The notes: generated by a model from the sequence alone, not told the origin. DNA of 29,634 bases from Bacteroidales bacterium (GCA_024689285.1 JAILDR010000056.1:1-29634), one strand, 5' to 3'. Positions 14,890-24,975 are shown, counted from the first letter of the stretch. Numbers and translations: made by a program.

Positions 14890-17453
14890 ACGACAGGGGC
14901 TTCCTCCAGGATTTTCACTTCATGTGGTTTAATGGTGGCAACGGTCTCTTCTCCGTTCTCTGCAAGGCCGATGCTGATAGTGTCGCCAATATGAAGGTTC
15001 ATACCGATTACAGCTTCCGCAACCATGTCTTCTACGTATTTCTGTACGGCACGCTTCAGCGGACGTGCACCATACTGTTCGTCCCAGCCTTTTTCGGCAA
15101 GGAAGTCCATAGCCTTGTCGGTGATTTCAACCTTGTAGCCCATTTCCTCGACGCGCTTCAACACAGTACGGATTTCAAGACCGATAATCTTTCGGATGTC
15201 AGTCTTTTCCAACGCGTTAAACATCACCACATCATCAACACGGTTGAGAAACTCGGGCGCGAAGGTACGTTTCAAAGCGTTGTCGATAACACTCTGGGAA
15301 TATTCGTTTTTGGCGTTGAGTTTGGCTTGTGTGCCGAACCCCACACCCTGACCAAAGTCCTTCAGCTGGCGCGAGCCGATGTTGGAGGTCATGATGATGA
15401 TGGTGTTTTTGAAGTCGACCTTGCGGCCAAGGCTGTCGGTCAACATGCCGTCGTCAAGCACCTGCAACAACAGGTTGAAGATATCGGGATGTGCCTTCTC
15501 GATTTCGTCCAACAGAATGATGGAGTAGGGCTTGCGACGCACTTTCTCGGTGAGCTGTCCGCCTTCTTCGTAACCCACATAGCCTGGAGGCGCACCAACA
15601 AGACGCGAAACGGCAAACTTCTCCATGTATTCACTCATATCGATACGAATCAGAGCATCTTCGGAATCAAAAAGATACTTGGCCAAAACCTTTGCAAGAT
15701 AAGTCTTTCCAACACCTGTGGGGCCGAGGAAGATGAACGATCCGATGGGCTTGTTCGGGTCTTTCAGTCCGGCACGATTGCGACGGATAGCCTTTGTCAC
15801 CTTCTTAATGGCATCGTCCTGACCGACGACGGTGCCTGCCAGCTCGCTTTCCATACTCATAAGACGGTCGCCTTCGTTCTTGGCGATGCGCTGTACGGGT
15901 ACTCCTGTCATCATGGCCACGACTTCCGCGACATTCTGCTCTGTAACTGTCTGGCGGTGGGCAACAGCATTTTCATCCCATGCTTTCTTGGCCCTCTCTA
16001 AACGATTCATGAGTTTGACTTCCTCAACACGACAGGCACCAGCCTCTTCAAACTTTTGCTCGCTGATGGCGGATTTCTTGTCCTTGCGCACCGACTCGAG
16101 GCGGTTCTCAATCTCCGTTATCTCAGCAGGCACATCAATATTTTTGATGTGAACACGCGCACCGGCTTCGTCCAAAGCGTCGATGGCCTTGTCAGGCAAG
16201 TGACGGTCGGTGAGGTAACGGTCGGTGAGCTTCACGCAGGCTTCAATAGCCTCTGGGGTATAAGTCACCAGGTGGTGTTCTTCGTATCTGGGTTTTATGT
16301 TATTCAATATTTCAACCGTCTCTTCGGGCGTGGTTGGTTCGACGAGAATTTTCTGGAAACGGCGTTCAAGAGCACCATCCTTCTCAATATACTGGCGGTA
16401 TTCATCGAGAGTAGTGGAGCCGATGCATTGTAACTCGCCACGTGCCAAAGCGGGCTTGAACATATTACTGGCATCCAAAGAACCATTAGCGTTGCCTGCT
16501 CCTACGAGAGTGTGAATCTCATCAACGAAAAGTATAATGTCGCGATTGGCGATGAGTTCATTAAGAATCCCCTTAATGCGTTCCTCAAATTGGCCACGGT
16601 ATTTGGTACCAGCCACCACTGATCCAAGGTCAAGCATAACGACACGCTTGTCCAAAAGGGTGCGCGGCACACGGTGTTGCACGATTCGGATGGCGAGACC
16701 CTCGGCAATAGCCGACTTGCCCACGCCAGGTTCACCTATTAATATAGGATTGTTTTTTTTGCGACGGCTCAGAATTTGCGCAATGCGTTCCAACTCACGT
16801 TCGCGGCCTACGATAGGGTCAAGGCGGTTTTCCTCGGCAGCCTTGGTGAGGTCGCGTCCAAAGTTGTCAAGAACGGGCGTCTTGCTTTTTGCCGCTGGTG
16901 TTTTCTTGGATTTTTCGGGTTGCGGTTGAATGTCTTCCACAAGGTCGTTGTCGTCATCATTGTCTAGGATGCTGTTGACACCTGGATTCACATCGCTGGG
17001 CAGCTCATTGCCCATGCTTTGGTTGTAGCGAATCAGTTCCATTTTGAAATTATCGTAGTCAATACCTTCGAACTCAAGATTTTGCGAAATGATATTGTTT
17101 TTTTCATGCAAGATGGCAAGCATAAGGTGCTCAGAGCGTACGATGTCGGAACGGAATTCCTTGGCGATGATGTAGGTGAACTTCAACACACGCTCGGCCT
17201 GTTTGGTGAGAGGCAGGGCGAGGTTGTTGTTCTGGCTGACGTGGTTTGTACGCACCGAGGCTTCCAACTTTTTTGTGAAGACCTCGAGGTTAAGATTAAG
17301 GTTTTCAAGCATCTTGATGGCTACGCTCCCTCCCTCTCTCAACATGCCGAGAAAAAGATGCTCCAAACCGACATATGCATTACCAAGTCGTTTCGCTTCC
17401 TCGTGACTAAGTGACAAAATGTCACGCACCCTTGGCGAAAATTTTGCGTCCAT
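14886..17453 (-). CDS. clpC: ClpC-family AAA+ chaperone ATPase subunit
   Basis: An 855-residue Hsp100 unfoldase. Two N-terminal Clp repeats (about 1-145, beginning [20 protein letters not shown]) are followed by an acidic linker, then AAA1 with Walker A GEPGVGKS (240-247) and Walker B VDEIH. A short coiled middle domain (about 430-490, [20 protein letters not shown]) marks ClpC, not ClpB. AAA2 has Walker A GPTGVGKT (577-584), [10 protein letters not shown] and [10 protein letters not shown]. The VGFG tetrapeptide at 704-707 sits where the ClpP-docking loop is expected, so it should feed substrates to ClpP. It is the first gene of a block with cca and miaA. No CIRCE or CtsR-type operator was recognised in its 75-nt predicted leader. 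Confidence 0.95.
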   Translation of the reverse strand: MDAKFSPRVRDILSLSHEEAKRLGNAYVGLEHLFLGMLREGGSVAIKMLENLNLNLEVFTKKLEASVRTNHVSQNNNLALPLTKQAERVLKFTYIIAKEFRSDIVRSEHLMLAILHEKNNIISQNLEFEGIDYDNFKMELIRYNQSMGNELPSDVNPGVNSILDNDDDNDLVEDIQPQPEKSKKTPAAKSKTPVLDNFGRDLTKAAEENRLDPIVGRERELERIAQILSRRKKNNPILIGEPGVGKSAIAEGLAIRIVQHRVPRTLLDKRVVMLDLGSVVAGTKYRGQFEERIKGILNELIANRDIILFVDEIHTLVGAGNANGSLDASNMFKPALARGELQCIGSTTLDEYRQYIEKDGALERRFQKILVEPTTPEETVEILNNIKPRYEEHHLVTYTPEAIEACVKLTDRYLTDRHLPDKAIDALDEAGARVHIKNIDVPAEITEIENRLESVRKDKKSAISEQKFEEAGACRVEEVKLMNRLERAKKAWDENAVAHRQTVTEQNVAEVVAMMTGVPVQRIAKNEGDRLMSMESELAGTVVGQDDAIKKVTKAIRRNRAGLKDPNKPIGSFIFLGPTGVGKTYLAKVLAKYLFDSEDALIRIDMSEYMEKFAVSRLVGAPPGYVGYEEGGQLTEKVRRKPYSIILLDEIEKAHPDIFNLLLQVLDDGMLTDSLGRKVDFKNTIIIMTSNIGSRQLKDFGQGVGFGTQAKLNAKNEYSQSVIDNALKRTFAPEFLNRVDDVVMFNALEKTDIRKIIGLEIRTVLKRVEEMGYKVEITDKAMDFLAEKGWDEQYGARPLKRAVQKYVEDMVAEAVIGMNLHIGDTISIGLAENGEETVATIKPHEVKILEEAPVV

Positions 17454-17527
17454 ATAATTATAATTCGTTTATTTTCAAGTATCTATTGTAATTAATATAA
17501 ATATCCACATTGGGATTTTTTGCGGTG

Positions 17528-17535
17528 CAAAGGTA
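17528..17535 (-). promoter_or_regulatory. Putative -7 promoter element for the clpC operon
   Basis: The minus strand reads TACCTTTG, 74 nt before the clpC ATG; the transcript would have an A+T-rich leader of about 65-70 nt. Confidence 0.55.
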
Positions 17536-17602
17536 CAAACAAAAACCGCGCCGCGCCACATCTTGCAACGGTTTCTTCAAAATAAAAGAATTTGGCTCGT
17601 TG

Positions 17603-17635
17603 TTGTGAATTGTAACGGATTTTTCCATATTTTTG
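17603..17635 (+). promoter_or_regulatory. Putative promoter of gyrA
   Basis: The -7 element TATTTTTG (17628-17635) lies 37 nt before the ATG. A TTG at 17603-17605, 22 nt upstream, may be the -33 box. Confidence 0.5.
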
Positions 17636-17672
17636 CACCCTTATTATTAAAGAGAAAAACTGAATCCCAAAA

Positions 17673-20258
17673 ATGGACGAAAACAATAACAACACTACTG
17701 AAAATCAGGGAGAAAATATCCCGGAAAATACGGGAGAAAAAATCATCAAGGTTAATCTTGAGAACCAAATGAAATCAGCTTACATCGATTATTCGATGTC
17801 GGTTATCATTTCACGTGCCCTTCCCGACGTCCGTGACGGTCTCAAACCAGTACACCGCCGTGTGCTGTTTGGCATGAAGGAACTTGGCGTCACTTCGCGC
17901 AGCGGCTACAAGAAATCAGCCCGTATCGTTGGTGAGGTGCTCGGTAAATATCACCCGCACGGCGACTCCTCCGTTTATGATGCAATGGTGCGTATGGCCC
18001 AAAACTGGTCGCTTCGCTATCCTTTGGTCGACGGACAAGGTAATTTCGGATCCGTCGATGGCGACAGTCCCGCCGCTATGCGTTACACCGAGGCTCGTCT
18101 GCAAAAGATTGCTGAAGAGATGCTCGATGATCTCGACAAAGATACTGTCGATTTCCAAAACAACTTCGACGACTCGCTGCAGGAGCCTACCGTGCTGCCG
18201 ACTCAAATTCCTACTTTATTGGTCAATGGTACCAACGGTATTGCTGTGGGTATGGCTACCAATATGGCTCCGCACAATTTGAGCGAGTGTATCGACGGTA
18301 TCATCGCCTATATTGACAACCGCGATATTGACACGCACGGACTGATGCAATACATCAAAGGCCCCGATTTCCCGACTGCGGGCGTGATTTATGGTTACGA
18401 GGGTGTTCGTGAGGCGTTTGAGACGGGTAGGGGACGTATCGTCCTCCGTGGTGAGACCCATTTTGAAGAACACAATGGACATGAGCGCATTATCGCCACC
18501 TCGATTCCCTATCAGGTCAACAAGGCCGAGATGATCAAGAAGACAGCGGACCTTGTTAATGAAAAGAAGCTGGAAGGTCTTGCTGACATACGTGATGAGT
18601 CAGACAGAAAGGGTATTCGAGTGGTGTACGAGTTGAAACGTGATGCCAATCCCGATGTGGTATTGAACAAACTGTTTATGATGACCCCACTTCAAAGCTC
18701 GTTCAACGTGAACAATGTCGCTTTGGTGAACGGACGCCCTTATACCTTAAATCTCAAACAGTTGATTGAGCATTTCGTGGCTCATCGTCACGAAATCATC
18801 CTACGGCGTACGCGTTTTGATTTGAAAAAGGCAGAAGACCGTGCCCATATTTTGGAAGGTCTGGCCCGCGCTATCGATATCGTCGACGAAATCATTGCCA
18901 CTATCCGTGCTTGTAAGGGTGGAACCCCTGAAGCCAAGCAGGCCATCATGGACAAGTTCGGCTTTGACGACCCGCAAGCCAGCGCAATCGTGGCTTATCG
19001 TCTTGGTCAGTTGGCCGGTCTCGAGATCAAGAAAATTATGGATGAGTTGGACGAAATCCACGAGCGCATCAAGCATTTCCACGATATTCTACAAAACGAG
19101 GAATTGCAGTTCCAGATTATCAAGGACGAATTGCTGGTCGTCAAAGAAAAATACGGCGATGCCCGTCGCACCCAAATAGTGCCTGCCGCAGGTGAGTTTC
19201 GCATGGAAGACATTATCGCCGACGATGCCGTTGTCATCACCATCTCTCATCTCGGTTACATCAAGCGCACACCGCTGAGCGAATATCGGGTGCAAAGTCG
19301 TGGCGGCAAGGGATCGAAGGGCTCAGCTACCCGTGACACCGACTTTATCGAACATATCTTCACGGCCACCAACCACAACCATCTGCTCTTCTTCACCGAA
19401 CAAGGCAAGTGCTACAAATTGCGTGCCTTTGAGATTCCAGAAGAAGGGAAGAATAGCAAGGGACGCGCCATCCAGAACCTGTTACCGCTTGACAAAGACA
19501 ACAAGGTGATGGCTTACCTCAATGTTAAGAGTATGACCGACGAGGATTATCTTGAAAACAACTTCATCATCCTCTGCACCAAGAAGGGTATCATCAAGAA
19601 GACCACGCTGGCAGCCTATAAGAACGTGCGTCAGAATGGTATCATCGCAGTCAACATCCGCGAAGACGACCAGTTGCTGGAGGCCTGCCTCACCAGCGGC
19701 AACGACGAAGTGCTGATGGCCGTGCGTTCAGGTAAGGCAGTTCGCTTCAACGAACAAACCGTCCGTCCGATGGGCCGTACTGCTACGGGCGTAAAGGCTA
19801 TCACCTTAGGTTCTCCTGAAGACGAAGTCATCGGCATGGTGTGTATCAACGACCCGCAGCAAACTGTCCTGGTGGTTTCAGAAAAGGGCTTCGGCAAACG
19901 CTCTGACATCGACGACTACCGCATCACTAACCGTGGCGCAAAGGGCGTGAAGACCTTGAATATCACCGACAAGACTGGTGACCTTATTGCCATCAAGGGT
20001 GTCACCGGCGACGAAGACCTGATGATTATTAATAAGTCAGGCATTGTCATCCGCATGGAAGTCAGCAAATTGCGCGTAATGGGTCGTGCCACACAAGGAG
20101 TGAAACTTATCGACTTGCGCGGCTCCGACCAGATTGCTGCTGTCACTAAGGTGGAACATGAAGATGAGCCAGATGAGACTGCTTCTGAGCCTGTAGAAGG
20201 TGTTGAAAGTCAGAATATAGAGACTGAAAACCTCTCCGAAACCACTTTGGAACAATAA
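17673..20258 (+). CDS. gyrA: DNA gyrase subunit A
   Basis: An 861-residue type IIA topoisomerase subunit. The breakage-reunion domain shows [38 protein letters not shown] and [10 protein letters not shown], with catalytic Tyr138. In the quinolone region Ser99 and Asp103 stand at the E. coli Ser83 and Asp87 positions, the susceptible-type residues. The C-terminal beta-pinwheel follows from about residue 525; its GyrA-box-like stretch is [10 protein letters not shown], a degenerate form. An acidic tail rich in Glu closes the protein, as in other Bacteroidota GyrA. The extra N-terminal 25 residues are Asn/Glu/Thr-rich and precede the conserved [12 protein letters not shown] start. ParC is less likely given the GyrA-box-like motif. 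Confidence 0.93.
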   Translation: MDENNNNTTENQGENIPENTGEKIIKVNLENQMKSAYIDYSMSVIISRALPDVRDGLKPVHRRVLFGMKELGVTSRSGYKKSARIVGEVLGKYHPHGDSSVYDAMVRMAQNWSLRYPLVDGQGNFGSVDGDSPAAMRYTEARLQKIAEEMLDDLDKDTVDFQNNFDDSLQEPTVLPTQIPTLLVNGTNGIAVGMATNMAPHNLSECIDGIIAYIDNRDIDTHGLMQYIKGPDFPTAGVIYGYEGVREAFETGRGRIVLRGETHFEEHNGHERIIATSIPYQVNKAEMIKKTADLVNEKKLEGLADIRDESDRKGIRVVYELKRDANPDVVLNKLFMMTPLQSSFNVNNVALVNGRPYTLNLKQLIEHFVAHRHEIILRRTRFDLKKAEDRAHILEGLARAIDIVDEIIATIRACKGGTPEAKQAIMDKFGFDDPQASAIVAYRLGQLAGLEIKKIMDELDEIHERIKHFHDILQNEELQFQIIKDELLVVKEKYGDARRTQIVPAAGEFRMEDIIADDAVVITISHLGYIKRTPLSEYRVQSRGGKGSKGSATRDTDFIEHIFTATNHNHLLFFTEQGKCYKLRAFEIPEEGKNSKGRAIQNLLPLDKDNKVMAYLNVKSMTDEDYLENNFIILCTKKGIIKKTTLAAYKNVRQNGIIAVNIREDDQLLEACLTSGNDEVLMAVRSGKAVRFNEQTVRPMGRTATGVKAITLGSPEDEVIGMVCINDPQQTVLVVSEKGFGKRSDIDDYRITNRGAKGVKTLNITDKTGDLIAIKGVTGDEDLMIINKSGIVIRMEVSKLRVMGRATQGVKLIDLRGSDQIAAVTKVEHEDEPDETASEPVEGVESQNIETENLSETTLEQ

Positions 20259-20310
20259 TTGTACGAGAGATAAAACAAACGAAATTGTCAAACTTTAATA
20301 AATCGAAAAA

Positions 20311-21483
20311 ATGAAAAAAGTAATGATTTTGCTGGCCGTCTTGCTCACCGCTAACGTGATGATGGCCCAAAAGAAAGACAGAACCGATGCTTTCATGTAC
20401 AACAAGAATGGCCAGTATGAAAGAGCTATGGCGTCCATCGAAAACTGCATCAACCACGAACAATTCTATGGCATGAAGCCTAACGATCAAGCACAGGCTT
20501 GGTTGTATCGCGCCGTCATCTACCAAAACGTTCTCCAATCTGGTGACGAGGCTCTGAAAGCTAAAGCTCCCGATGCGCTTGAGAAAGTGTATGAATCGCT
20601 GATGAAGTGCATGGAAAACAAGGACTTTCTGGAAGAGAACAAACCGGATATCTATCAGCGTGTTGGTTCCGTGATGACCTCTTATTATAACCAAGGCTCT
20701 GCTGCTTTCGAAGCACAAGACTTCACTAAAGCTGCCTCTTCCCTGAAGAAGGCTTATGACATTGCCAAGTCGTTGGGTTCACCCGATGCCAACGATATGA
20801 TGAAATACGCTGCCTATGCCTGCATGAGAGGTAAGGACTATGGCACCGCCGTCGAGTACTATACCGAACTCCAAAACGGTGGATACGACGGTGAAGACCT
20901 GTACTACAGCCTCGCCTCAGCCTACATCAGCATGGACAAAAAGGACAAGGCCGCCGAAATCATCGCTTCCGGTCTTGAGAAATATCCCAGCAGCGATATG
21001 CTTATTCGTGAAAACGTCAACCTTAAGCTTTCGGAAGGCCATCAGACCGAGGCTGTCAGCGACCTTGAAAAATTGCTTGAAGCTCGTCCCGACGACTACA
21101 CGGTGATGTTCGCCCTCGGCACCATCTATGGTGACGAAAACAACGATGCCATTTATAATGCCGACAAAGCCGTCAGCTACTACATGAATGCCATCGAAGT
21201 GAAGCCTGACTATTTCGATGCCATCTACAACCTTGGTGCCCTCTACATCACCATGTCGAACAAACTGAAGGCCCAAGCCAATGACATCACTGGTTTCTCG
21301 AAAGCTGAAGTTGAGCAATATGATGCGCTCATCGCTGAAGCTGAAGAGTTGCTCCGTACGGGTCTGCCTTATGTGAAGCAAGCCTACGAAACACAACCTT
21401 CGCCTGAAGTTAAGTCCGTTTTGAGGACCATGTATGTGCAGCTCAAAATGAATGAAGAAGCTAAGGCTTTGGAAGAGCAATAA
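20311..21483 (+). CDS. Secreted tetratricopeptide repeat protein
   Basis: A 390-residue protein with signal peptide MKKVMILLAVLLTANVMMAQ, so probably periplasmic. TPR-like helix pairs run through it: residues 25-60 (AFMYNKNGQYERAMASIENC), 130-170 (GSAAFEAQDFTKAASSLKKA), 175-240 (GKDYGTAVEYYTEL, LASAYISMDKKDKAAEIIAS), 250-280 and 290-330 (AVSYYMNAIEVKPDYFDAIY). It is a scaffold type with no catalytic motif. It follows gyrA by 52 bp without a visible terminator or -7 box, so read-through from gyrA is likely. From memory, a TPR gene downstream of gyrA recurs in Bacteroidales, but its role is unknown. It ends at a hairpin terminator. Confidence 0.82.
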   Translation: MKKVMILLAVLLTANVMMAQKKDRTDAFMYNKNGQYERAMASIENCINHEQFYGMKPNDQAQAWLYRAVIYQNVLQSGDEALKAKAPDALEKVYESLMKCMENKDFLEENKPDIYQRVGSVMTSYYNQGSAAFEAQDFTKAASSLKKAYDIAKSLGSPDANDMMKYAAYACMRGKDYGTAVEYYTELQNGGYDGEDLYYSLASAYISMDKKDKAAEIIASGLEKYPSSDMLIRENVNLKLSEGHQTEAVSDLEKLLEARPDDYTVMFALGTIYGDENNDAIYNADKAVSYYMNAIEVKPDYFDAIYNLGALYITMSNKLKAQANDITGFSKAEVEQYDALIAEAEELLRTGLPYVKQAYETQPSPEVKSVLRTMYVQLKMNEEAKALEEQ

Positions 21484-21509
21484 AACCTCAAAACAATCCA
21501 TAAAAACAG

Positions 21510-21540
21510 AGCCCCGCTTTTGGCGAGGCTTTATTTTTTT
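21510..21540. terminator. Bidirectional terminator between the TPR and GH109 genes
   Basis: AGCCCCGC (21510-21517) pairs with GCGAGGCT (21523-21530), one mismatch, loop TTTTG. TTATTTTTTT follows; the opposite side (AAAAACAG) supplies a short T-run for the minus-strand transcript. Confidence 0.88.
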
Positions 21541-21559
21541 GTTTGGAAAAAGGAGAACT

Positions 21560-22978
21560 TTATTGCGCGTGTTTATAACCTTGCACCTTGTTCCAGTCGC
21601 CGCGTGTGAAGTCGGGCATTTGAACGGGCATACCGCCATTGGCGATAGAGGCTGCTGTCAGCTCACCGATGCACGACCATTCTGCAGCGTCGTAGACGTC
21701 CTCGTCAAGCGGCAGGCCATGTTGTAGGCAGTAAATCAGGCGGTAATCCATGATGAAGTCCATGCCGCCGTGACCACCCACTTCCTTCGCCTTTTCTTCA
21801 ATCTCCACAGCGATGGGGTGGAGGTATTCTGCCGAAATCTTGTCGCGCACTTGGGCCGGCACAAATCCGTGGGGATTCAGATGTTGACCTTCGGCAAGGA
21901 AACCTTTAGGTAGCTTGTCTTCAAGGATGGTGTAGCCTTCAATAGGATACTTGTTGGCAAAGCCTTCGGTACCGGTTAGTTGATACAAGCGATTGTAGGG
22001 ACGATACGTGTAGACATCGTGCTCGATGAGCAGAGTCTTGCCCTTTTCAGTTTGAATCATGGTCGTCGTCATGTCGCCGTTGGCGAAGTCGTCGATGCCC
22101 ATCATCTTCTTGGCGATTTTCTTTCCGTTGTAGGATGGCGTTCCCATCGCCACGAGGGTCTTCATCCGGTCGCCTCGGTGGATGTTAAAAGCTTGGCAGA
22201 GAGGTCCGAGTCCGTGAGTGGGGTAGACATCGCCTGAATGGCTTTGGTTGAATTCGAGGCGCCAATTTTCGTAGTACTCATGCCAATAAGGCTCCAGGTT
22301 GTGGATGTAGGCACCTTCGCCGTGGATCAGCTCGCCGAGCATACCCTGTTGAGCCAGGTTGAGAGCCGTAAGCTCGAAAAAGTCGTAGCAACAGTTCTCT
22401 AGCATCATGCAATGACGTTGGGTTTGTTCGGCCACGTCAACAAGTTTCCAGCATTCTTCAATAGTAGTGGCAGCAGGGACTTCAACGGCGACGTGTTTAC
22501 CTTGCTGCATAGCGTAGACGGCCATTTCGACGTGGGTCTGCCAGTTGGTACAGATGTAGACAAGGTCGATGTCGTCACGCTCGCATAGCTCGCGCCAGGC
22601 TTCGCGGCCCGTGTAGGCTTCAGCACGGGGTAAGCCTTTCTTCTCCAAAATATTGGTTTGCACGGCTTCCACACGGTCAGGCTCTATGTCGCACAGGGCG
22701 ACAACGGTCACGCCGTCAATGTAGGTCATCCGGTCTACGGCATCCGGGCCTCGCATACCGAGGCCGATAAAACCGATGCGGACATTCTCAATCGGGTCGA
22801 CGGCAAATTGCAGGACACTTTTTTGTCCTTCAACACGTTGCGGCTCGTTGAAGACAATAGTGTTGTCAATGATACGATAGTTGCCTTTTCTGACTTCCGT
22901 GTTTTGGTTTTCGCTGCATGCGGTGGCCATAGTCAGAAGAAACAGGCCAACGATAAACTGTAAGAACTTGTTTTTCAT
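21560..22978 (-). CDS. GH109-type glycosidase lipoprotein (Gfo/Idh/MocA fold), probable alpha-N-acetylgalactosaminidase
   Basis: A 472-residue protein whose signal peptide ends MATAC (Cys21), predicting a lipoprotein. The NAD-binding motif GFIGLGMRG (69-77) begins a Rossmann domain. The sequence then carries the GH109 hallmarks YICTNWQTHVEMAVYAMQQG, KHVAVEVPAATTIEECWKLV, HCMMLENCCYDFFELTALNL, EGAYIHNLEPYW and YPTHGLGPLCQAFNIHRGD, closely like the Bacteroides and Elizabethkingia enzymes. GH109 uses a bound NAD in an oxidation-elimination cycle to release terminal alpha-GalNAc, for example from mucin O-glycans or blood-group A. Many relatives are annotated with a Tat-type signal; this one looks Sec/lipoprotein. 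A NahK-like kinase gene is divergent from it, which fits GalNAc use. Substrate is inferred. Confidence 0.88.
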   Translation of the reverse strand: MKNKFLQFIVGLFLLTMATACSENQNTEVRKGNYRIIDNTIVFNEPQRVEGQKSVLQFAVDPIENVRIGFIGLGMRGPDAVDRMTYIDGVTVVALCDIEPDRVEAVQTNILEKKGLPRAEAYTGREAWRELCERDDIDLVYICTNWQTHVEMAVYAMQQGKHVAVEVPAATTIEECWKLVDVAEQTQRHCMMLENCCYDFFELTALNLAQQGMLGELIHGEGAYIHNLEPYWHEYYENWRLEFNQSHSGDVYPTHGLGPLCQAFNIHRGDRMKTLVAMGTPSYNGKKIAKKMMGIDDFANGDMTTTMIQTEKGKTLLIEHDVYTYRPYNRLYQLTGTEGFANKYPIEGYTILEDKLPKGFLAEGQHLNPHGFVPAQVRDKISAEYLHPIAVEIEEKAKEVGGHGGMDFIMDYRLIYCLQHGLPLDEDVYDAAEWSCIGELTAASIANGGMPVQMPDFTRGDWNKVQGYKHAQ

Positions 22979-23020
22979 AATTTAGGGATTATTTAATGAT
23001 ATGAATTGAAGATTTGAAAG

Positions 23021-23028
23021 CAAAATTA
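23021..23028 (-). promoter_or_regulatory. Putative -7 promoter element for the GH109 gene
   Basis: The minus strand reads TAATTTTG, 42 nt before the ATG. Confidence 0.5.
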
Positions 23029-23071
23029 GGAAAATTTATTTCGACGTAGTCAAATATCCATTCAAAATCAC

Positions 23072-23079
23072 TAATTTCG
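23072..23079 (+). promoter_or_regulatory. Weak putative -7 element for the NahK-like kinase gene
   Basis: TAATTTCG differs from TAnnTTTG at one base and lies 39 nt before the ATG, back to back with the GH109 promoter. Confidence 0.35.
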
Positions 23080-23118
23080 CAAAAATTTTTACTTCGTGGC
23101 ATCTAATATTCTCATCTT

Positions 23119-24183
23119 ATGAATGAACTTTTCAATATTGCTAGTCATTTCATTGATCCTAAAACCATCGAAAGCATTGATACTTTGGGCAATGGACTCA
23201 TCAACGATACCTATAGGATAATAGTGCAAGGCGAGCCAAGATACGTGTTGCAACGCATCAACAACGCTGTGTTTACCGATGTGGATATGCTGCAAAACAA
23301 TATCGAAGCCGTAACCGACCATATCCGAAAGAAATACCAGCATCAAGGTGTCAGAGAGATTGAACGTCGCGTGCTGCATTTCCTTAAGGCCGATACAGGT
23401 AAGTCGTATGTCTTTGAAGATGAGAAATACTGGAGAGTGATGGATTATATTGCCGGTAGCTACACCTACGAAACTGTCACACCCGAATATGCCTATTATG
23501 CTGGCCGTTCATTCGGCGATTTCGAGTCGTTGCTGACGGATTTGGAAGTACCGATAGAGGAGATTATCCCAGATTTCCATAACATTGAATTTCGCCTGAA
23601 GCAAATGGAAGATGCCATTGCTGAAGACAAAGTGGGACAAATGCGTGAGGTTGAGGTGCAGAAATTTGTGGCAAAAATCAGGGAAGCAGCTGATAGAATG
23701 TGTTTGGGTGAGAGGCTTTATCGCGAGGGCAAATTACCGAAGCGCATCTGCCATTGCGACACCAAAGTCAACAATATGCTTTTTGACAAGGAAGGAAATG
23801 TATTGTGCATCATTGATTTAGATACCATTATGCCAAGTTTCGTCTTTTCCGATTATGGCGATTTTCTACGTTCAGCCGCCAACACCGGTGCTGAGGACGA
23901 CCCCGATTTGGATCATATCCATTTCAATATGGAGGTTTTTGAGGCATTCACGAAAGGCTATTTGGAAGGCACCAAGTCGTTCCTGCTGCCCATAGAGAGA
24001 GAGAACCTGCCTTACGCTGCCTCATTGTTCCCATATATGCAGGCTGTGCGTTTCCTTACAGATTACATCAACGGCAACACCTATTATAAAATAAAGTATC
24101 CGCATCATAATCTGGTACGCACGAGGGCACAATGGCGACTTTTTGAGGAGACAGAGAAGAGTTTGTCGGACGTGAAGTTATGA
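23119..24183 (+). CDS. N-acetylhexosamine 1-kinase-like phosphotransferase (APH fold)
   Basis: A 354-residue kinase of the aminoglycoside-phosphotransferase fold. The N-lobe has GNGLINDTYRI and YVLQRINNAVFTDVDMLQNN; the catalytic loop is HCDTKVNNMLFD with Asp214; IIDLDTIMPSF supplies metal-binding Asp233 and/or Asp235; the end has YKIKYPHHNLVRTRAQWRL. These segments match, in order, Bifidobacterium NahK (LnpB), which makes GalNAc-1-P or GlcNAc-1-P from ATP and the free sugar. Such genes were formerly mislabelled mucin desulfatase. The divergent GH109 gene would release the substrate. No UDP-sugar pyrophosphorylase gene is adjacent. Specificity for GalNAc over GlcNAc is not readable. A drug-resistance role is unlikely. 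Confidence 0.85.
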   Translation: MNELFNIASHFIDPKTIESIDTLGNGLINDTYRIIVQGEPRYVLQRINNAVFTDVDMLQNNIEAVTDHIRKKYQHQGVREIERRVLHFLKADTGKSYVFEDEKYWRVMDYIAGSYTYETVTPEYAYYAGRSFGDFESLLTDLEVPIEEIIPDFHNIEFRLKQMEDAIAEDKVGQMREVEVQKFVAKIREAADRMCLGERLYREGKLPKRICHCDTKVNNMLFDKEGNVLCIIDLDTIMPSFVFSDYGDFLRSAANTGAEDDPDLDHIHFNMEVFEAFTKGYLEGTKSFLLPIERENLPYAASLFPYMQAVRFLTDYINGNTYYKIKYPHHNLVRTRAQWRLFEETEKSLSDVKL

Positions 24184-24185
24184 AA

Positions 24186-24213
24186 AAAAGGCGCGAACGT
24201 TATCGCGCCTTTT
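24186..24213. terminator. Bidirectional terminator between the kinase and rubredoxin genes
   Basis: AAAAGGCGCGA (24186-24196) pairs perfectly with TCGCGCCTTTT (24203-24213) around ACGTTA. The stem starts two bases after the kinase stop. Confidence 0.93.
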
Positions 24214-24232
24214 CTTTGGTTGCTAGTCGGGA

Positions 24233-24394
24233 TTATTCCATTACCGAGAAGCTGTCCTTGCCGATGCCGCAAAGCGGACATGACCAGTTGTCAGGAATGG
24301 CCTCAAAAGGAGTGCCAGGGGCGATGCCGCTATCGGGGTCGCCTTTTTCCGGGTCGTAAATGTAGCCACAGACGTCGCAAACGTACTTTTTCAT
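24233..24394 (-). CDS. Rubredoxin
   Basis: A 53-residue protein, easy to miss because of its size. It starts [19 protein letters not shown] and has the four iron-binding cysteines of rubredoxin: Cys6 and Cys9 (CDVC), then Cys39 and Cys42 (CPLC) after FEAIPDNWS. The family binds one iron in Cys4 coordination and passes single electrons in the cytoplasm. It is the second gene after rubrerythrin, separated by 41 bp with no terminator or -7 box, so the two probably share a transcript, and rubredoxin is the likely electron donor to rubrerythrin. Confidence 0.97.
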   Translation of the reverse strand: MKKYVCDVCGYIYDPEKGDPDSGIAPGTPFEAIPDNWSCPLCGIGKDSFSVME

Positions 24395-24435
24395 ATTGAA
24401 CAGGATTATTTAATTAATTAATAATAAGGTGTGAA

Positions 24436-24975
24436 TTAGTAGTTTTCAGCTTTAATTTGGAAAAATGACTGCGGGTGGTTGCACACTGGGCAGATTTGTG
24501 GAGCCTTCTTGCCGATGACGATATGGCCGCAGTTGGCACATTGCCACACCATATCACCTTCGCGGGAAAACACGATGCCATCTTCAATATTCTTCAGCAG
24601 CTTGCGGTAACGCTCTTCGTGTTCTTTTTCAATGGCGGCGACCATTTCAAACAGTTTGGCAATCTTGGTGAAGCCTTCCTCGCGGGCAGTTTTAGCCATT
24701 TCTGCATACATGTCGGTCCACTCATAGTTTTCGCCGTCGGCAGCATCTTTAAGGTTGGTCATGGTGTCGGGCACATCATCGTTGTGGAGCAACTTGAACC
24801 AGATTTTGGCATGTTCTTTTTCATTGTTGGCTGTTTCCTCAAAAAGGTCGGCAATTTGGTTGTAGCCTTCCTTGCGTGCTTTTGAGGCATAATAGGTGTA
24901 CTTGTTTCGAGCCTGTGACTCGCCAGCAAAGGCTGTCATCAAATTGGCTTCGGTTTTAGAGCCTTTCAATTCCAT
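24436..24975 (-). CDS. rbr: Rubrerythrin
   Basis: A 179-residue protein. The ferritin-like diiron domain (about 1-135) has Glu19 in [15 protein letters not shown], Glu52 and His55 in NNEKEHAK, and the second EKEHEERY motif. The C-terminal rubredoxin-like domain has Cys146, Cys149, Cys162 and Cys165 (CANC and CPVC). Rubrerythrin reduces hydrogen peroxide to water using electrons from NAD(P)H through rubredoxin, and protects anaerobes during oxygen exposure. Rubredoxin is encoded just downstream. It has a well-formed promoter that overlaps the upstream region of the divergent exonuclease gene. No PerR or OxyR site could be recognised with confidence. Confidence 0.96.
   Translation of the reverse strand: MELKGSKTEANLMTAFAGESQARNKYTYYASKARKEGYNQIADLFEETANNEKEHAKIWFKLLHNDDVPDTMTNLKDAADGENYEWTDMYAEMAKTAREEGFTKIAKLFEMVAAIEKEHEERYRKLLKNIEDGIVFSREGDMVWQCANCGHIVIGKKAPQICPVCNHPQSFFQIKAENY

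Noticed and set aside
14922..16001. 359-codon plus-strand frame antisense to clpC
   Set aside because: It is fully covered by the conserved AAA2 region of clpC on the other strand and has no domain of its own.
17454..17527. CIRCE or CtsR-type heat-shock operator before clpC
   Set aside because: No TTAGCACTC/GAGTGCTAA inverted pair or heptad repeat was found in the leader.
17673..20258. Quinolone-resistance mutations in gyrA
   Set aside because: Ser99 and Asp103 at the E. coli 83 and 87 positions are the susceptible-type residues.
23119..24183. Aminoglycoside resistance gene
   Set aside because: The APH fold is shared, but the motif series follows NahK-type sugar 1-kinases and the neighbour is a hexosaminidase gene.
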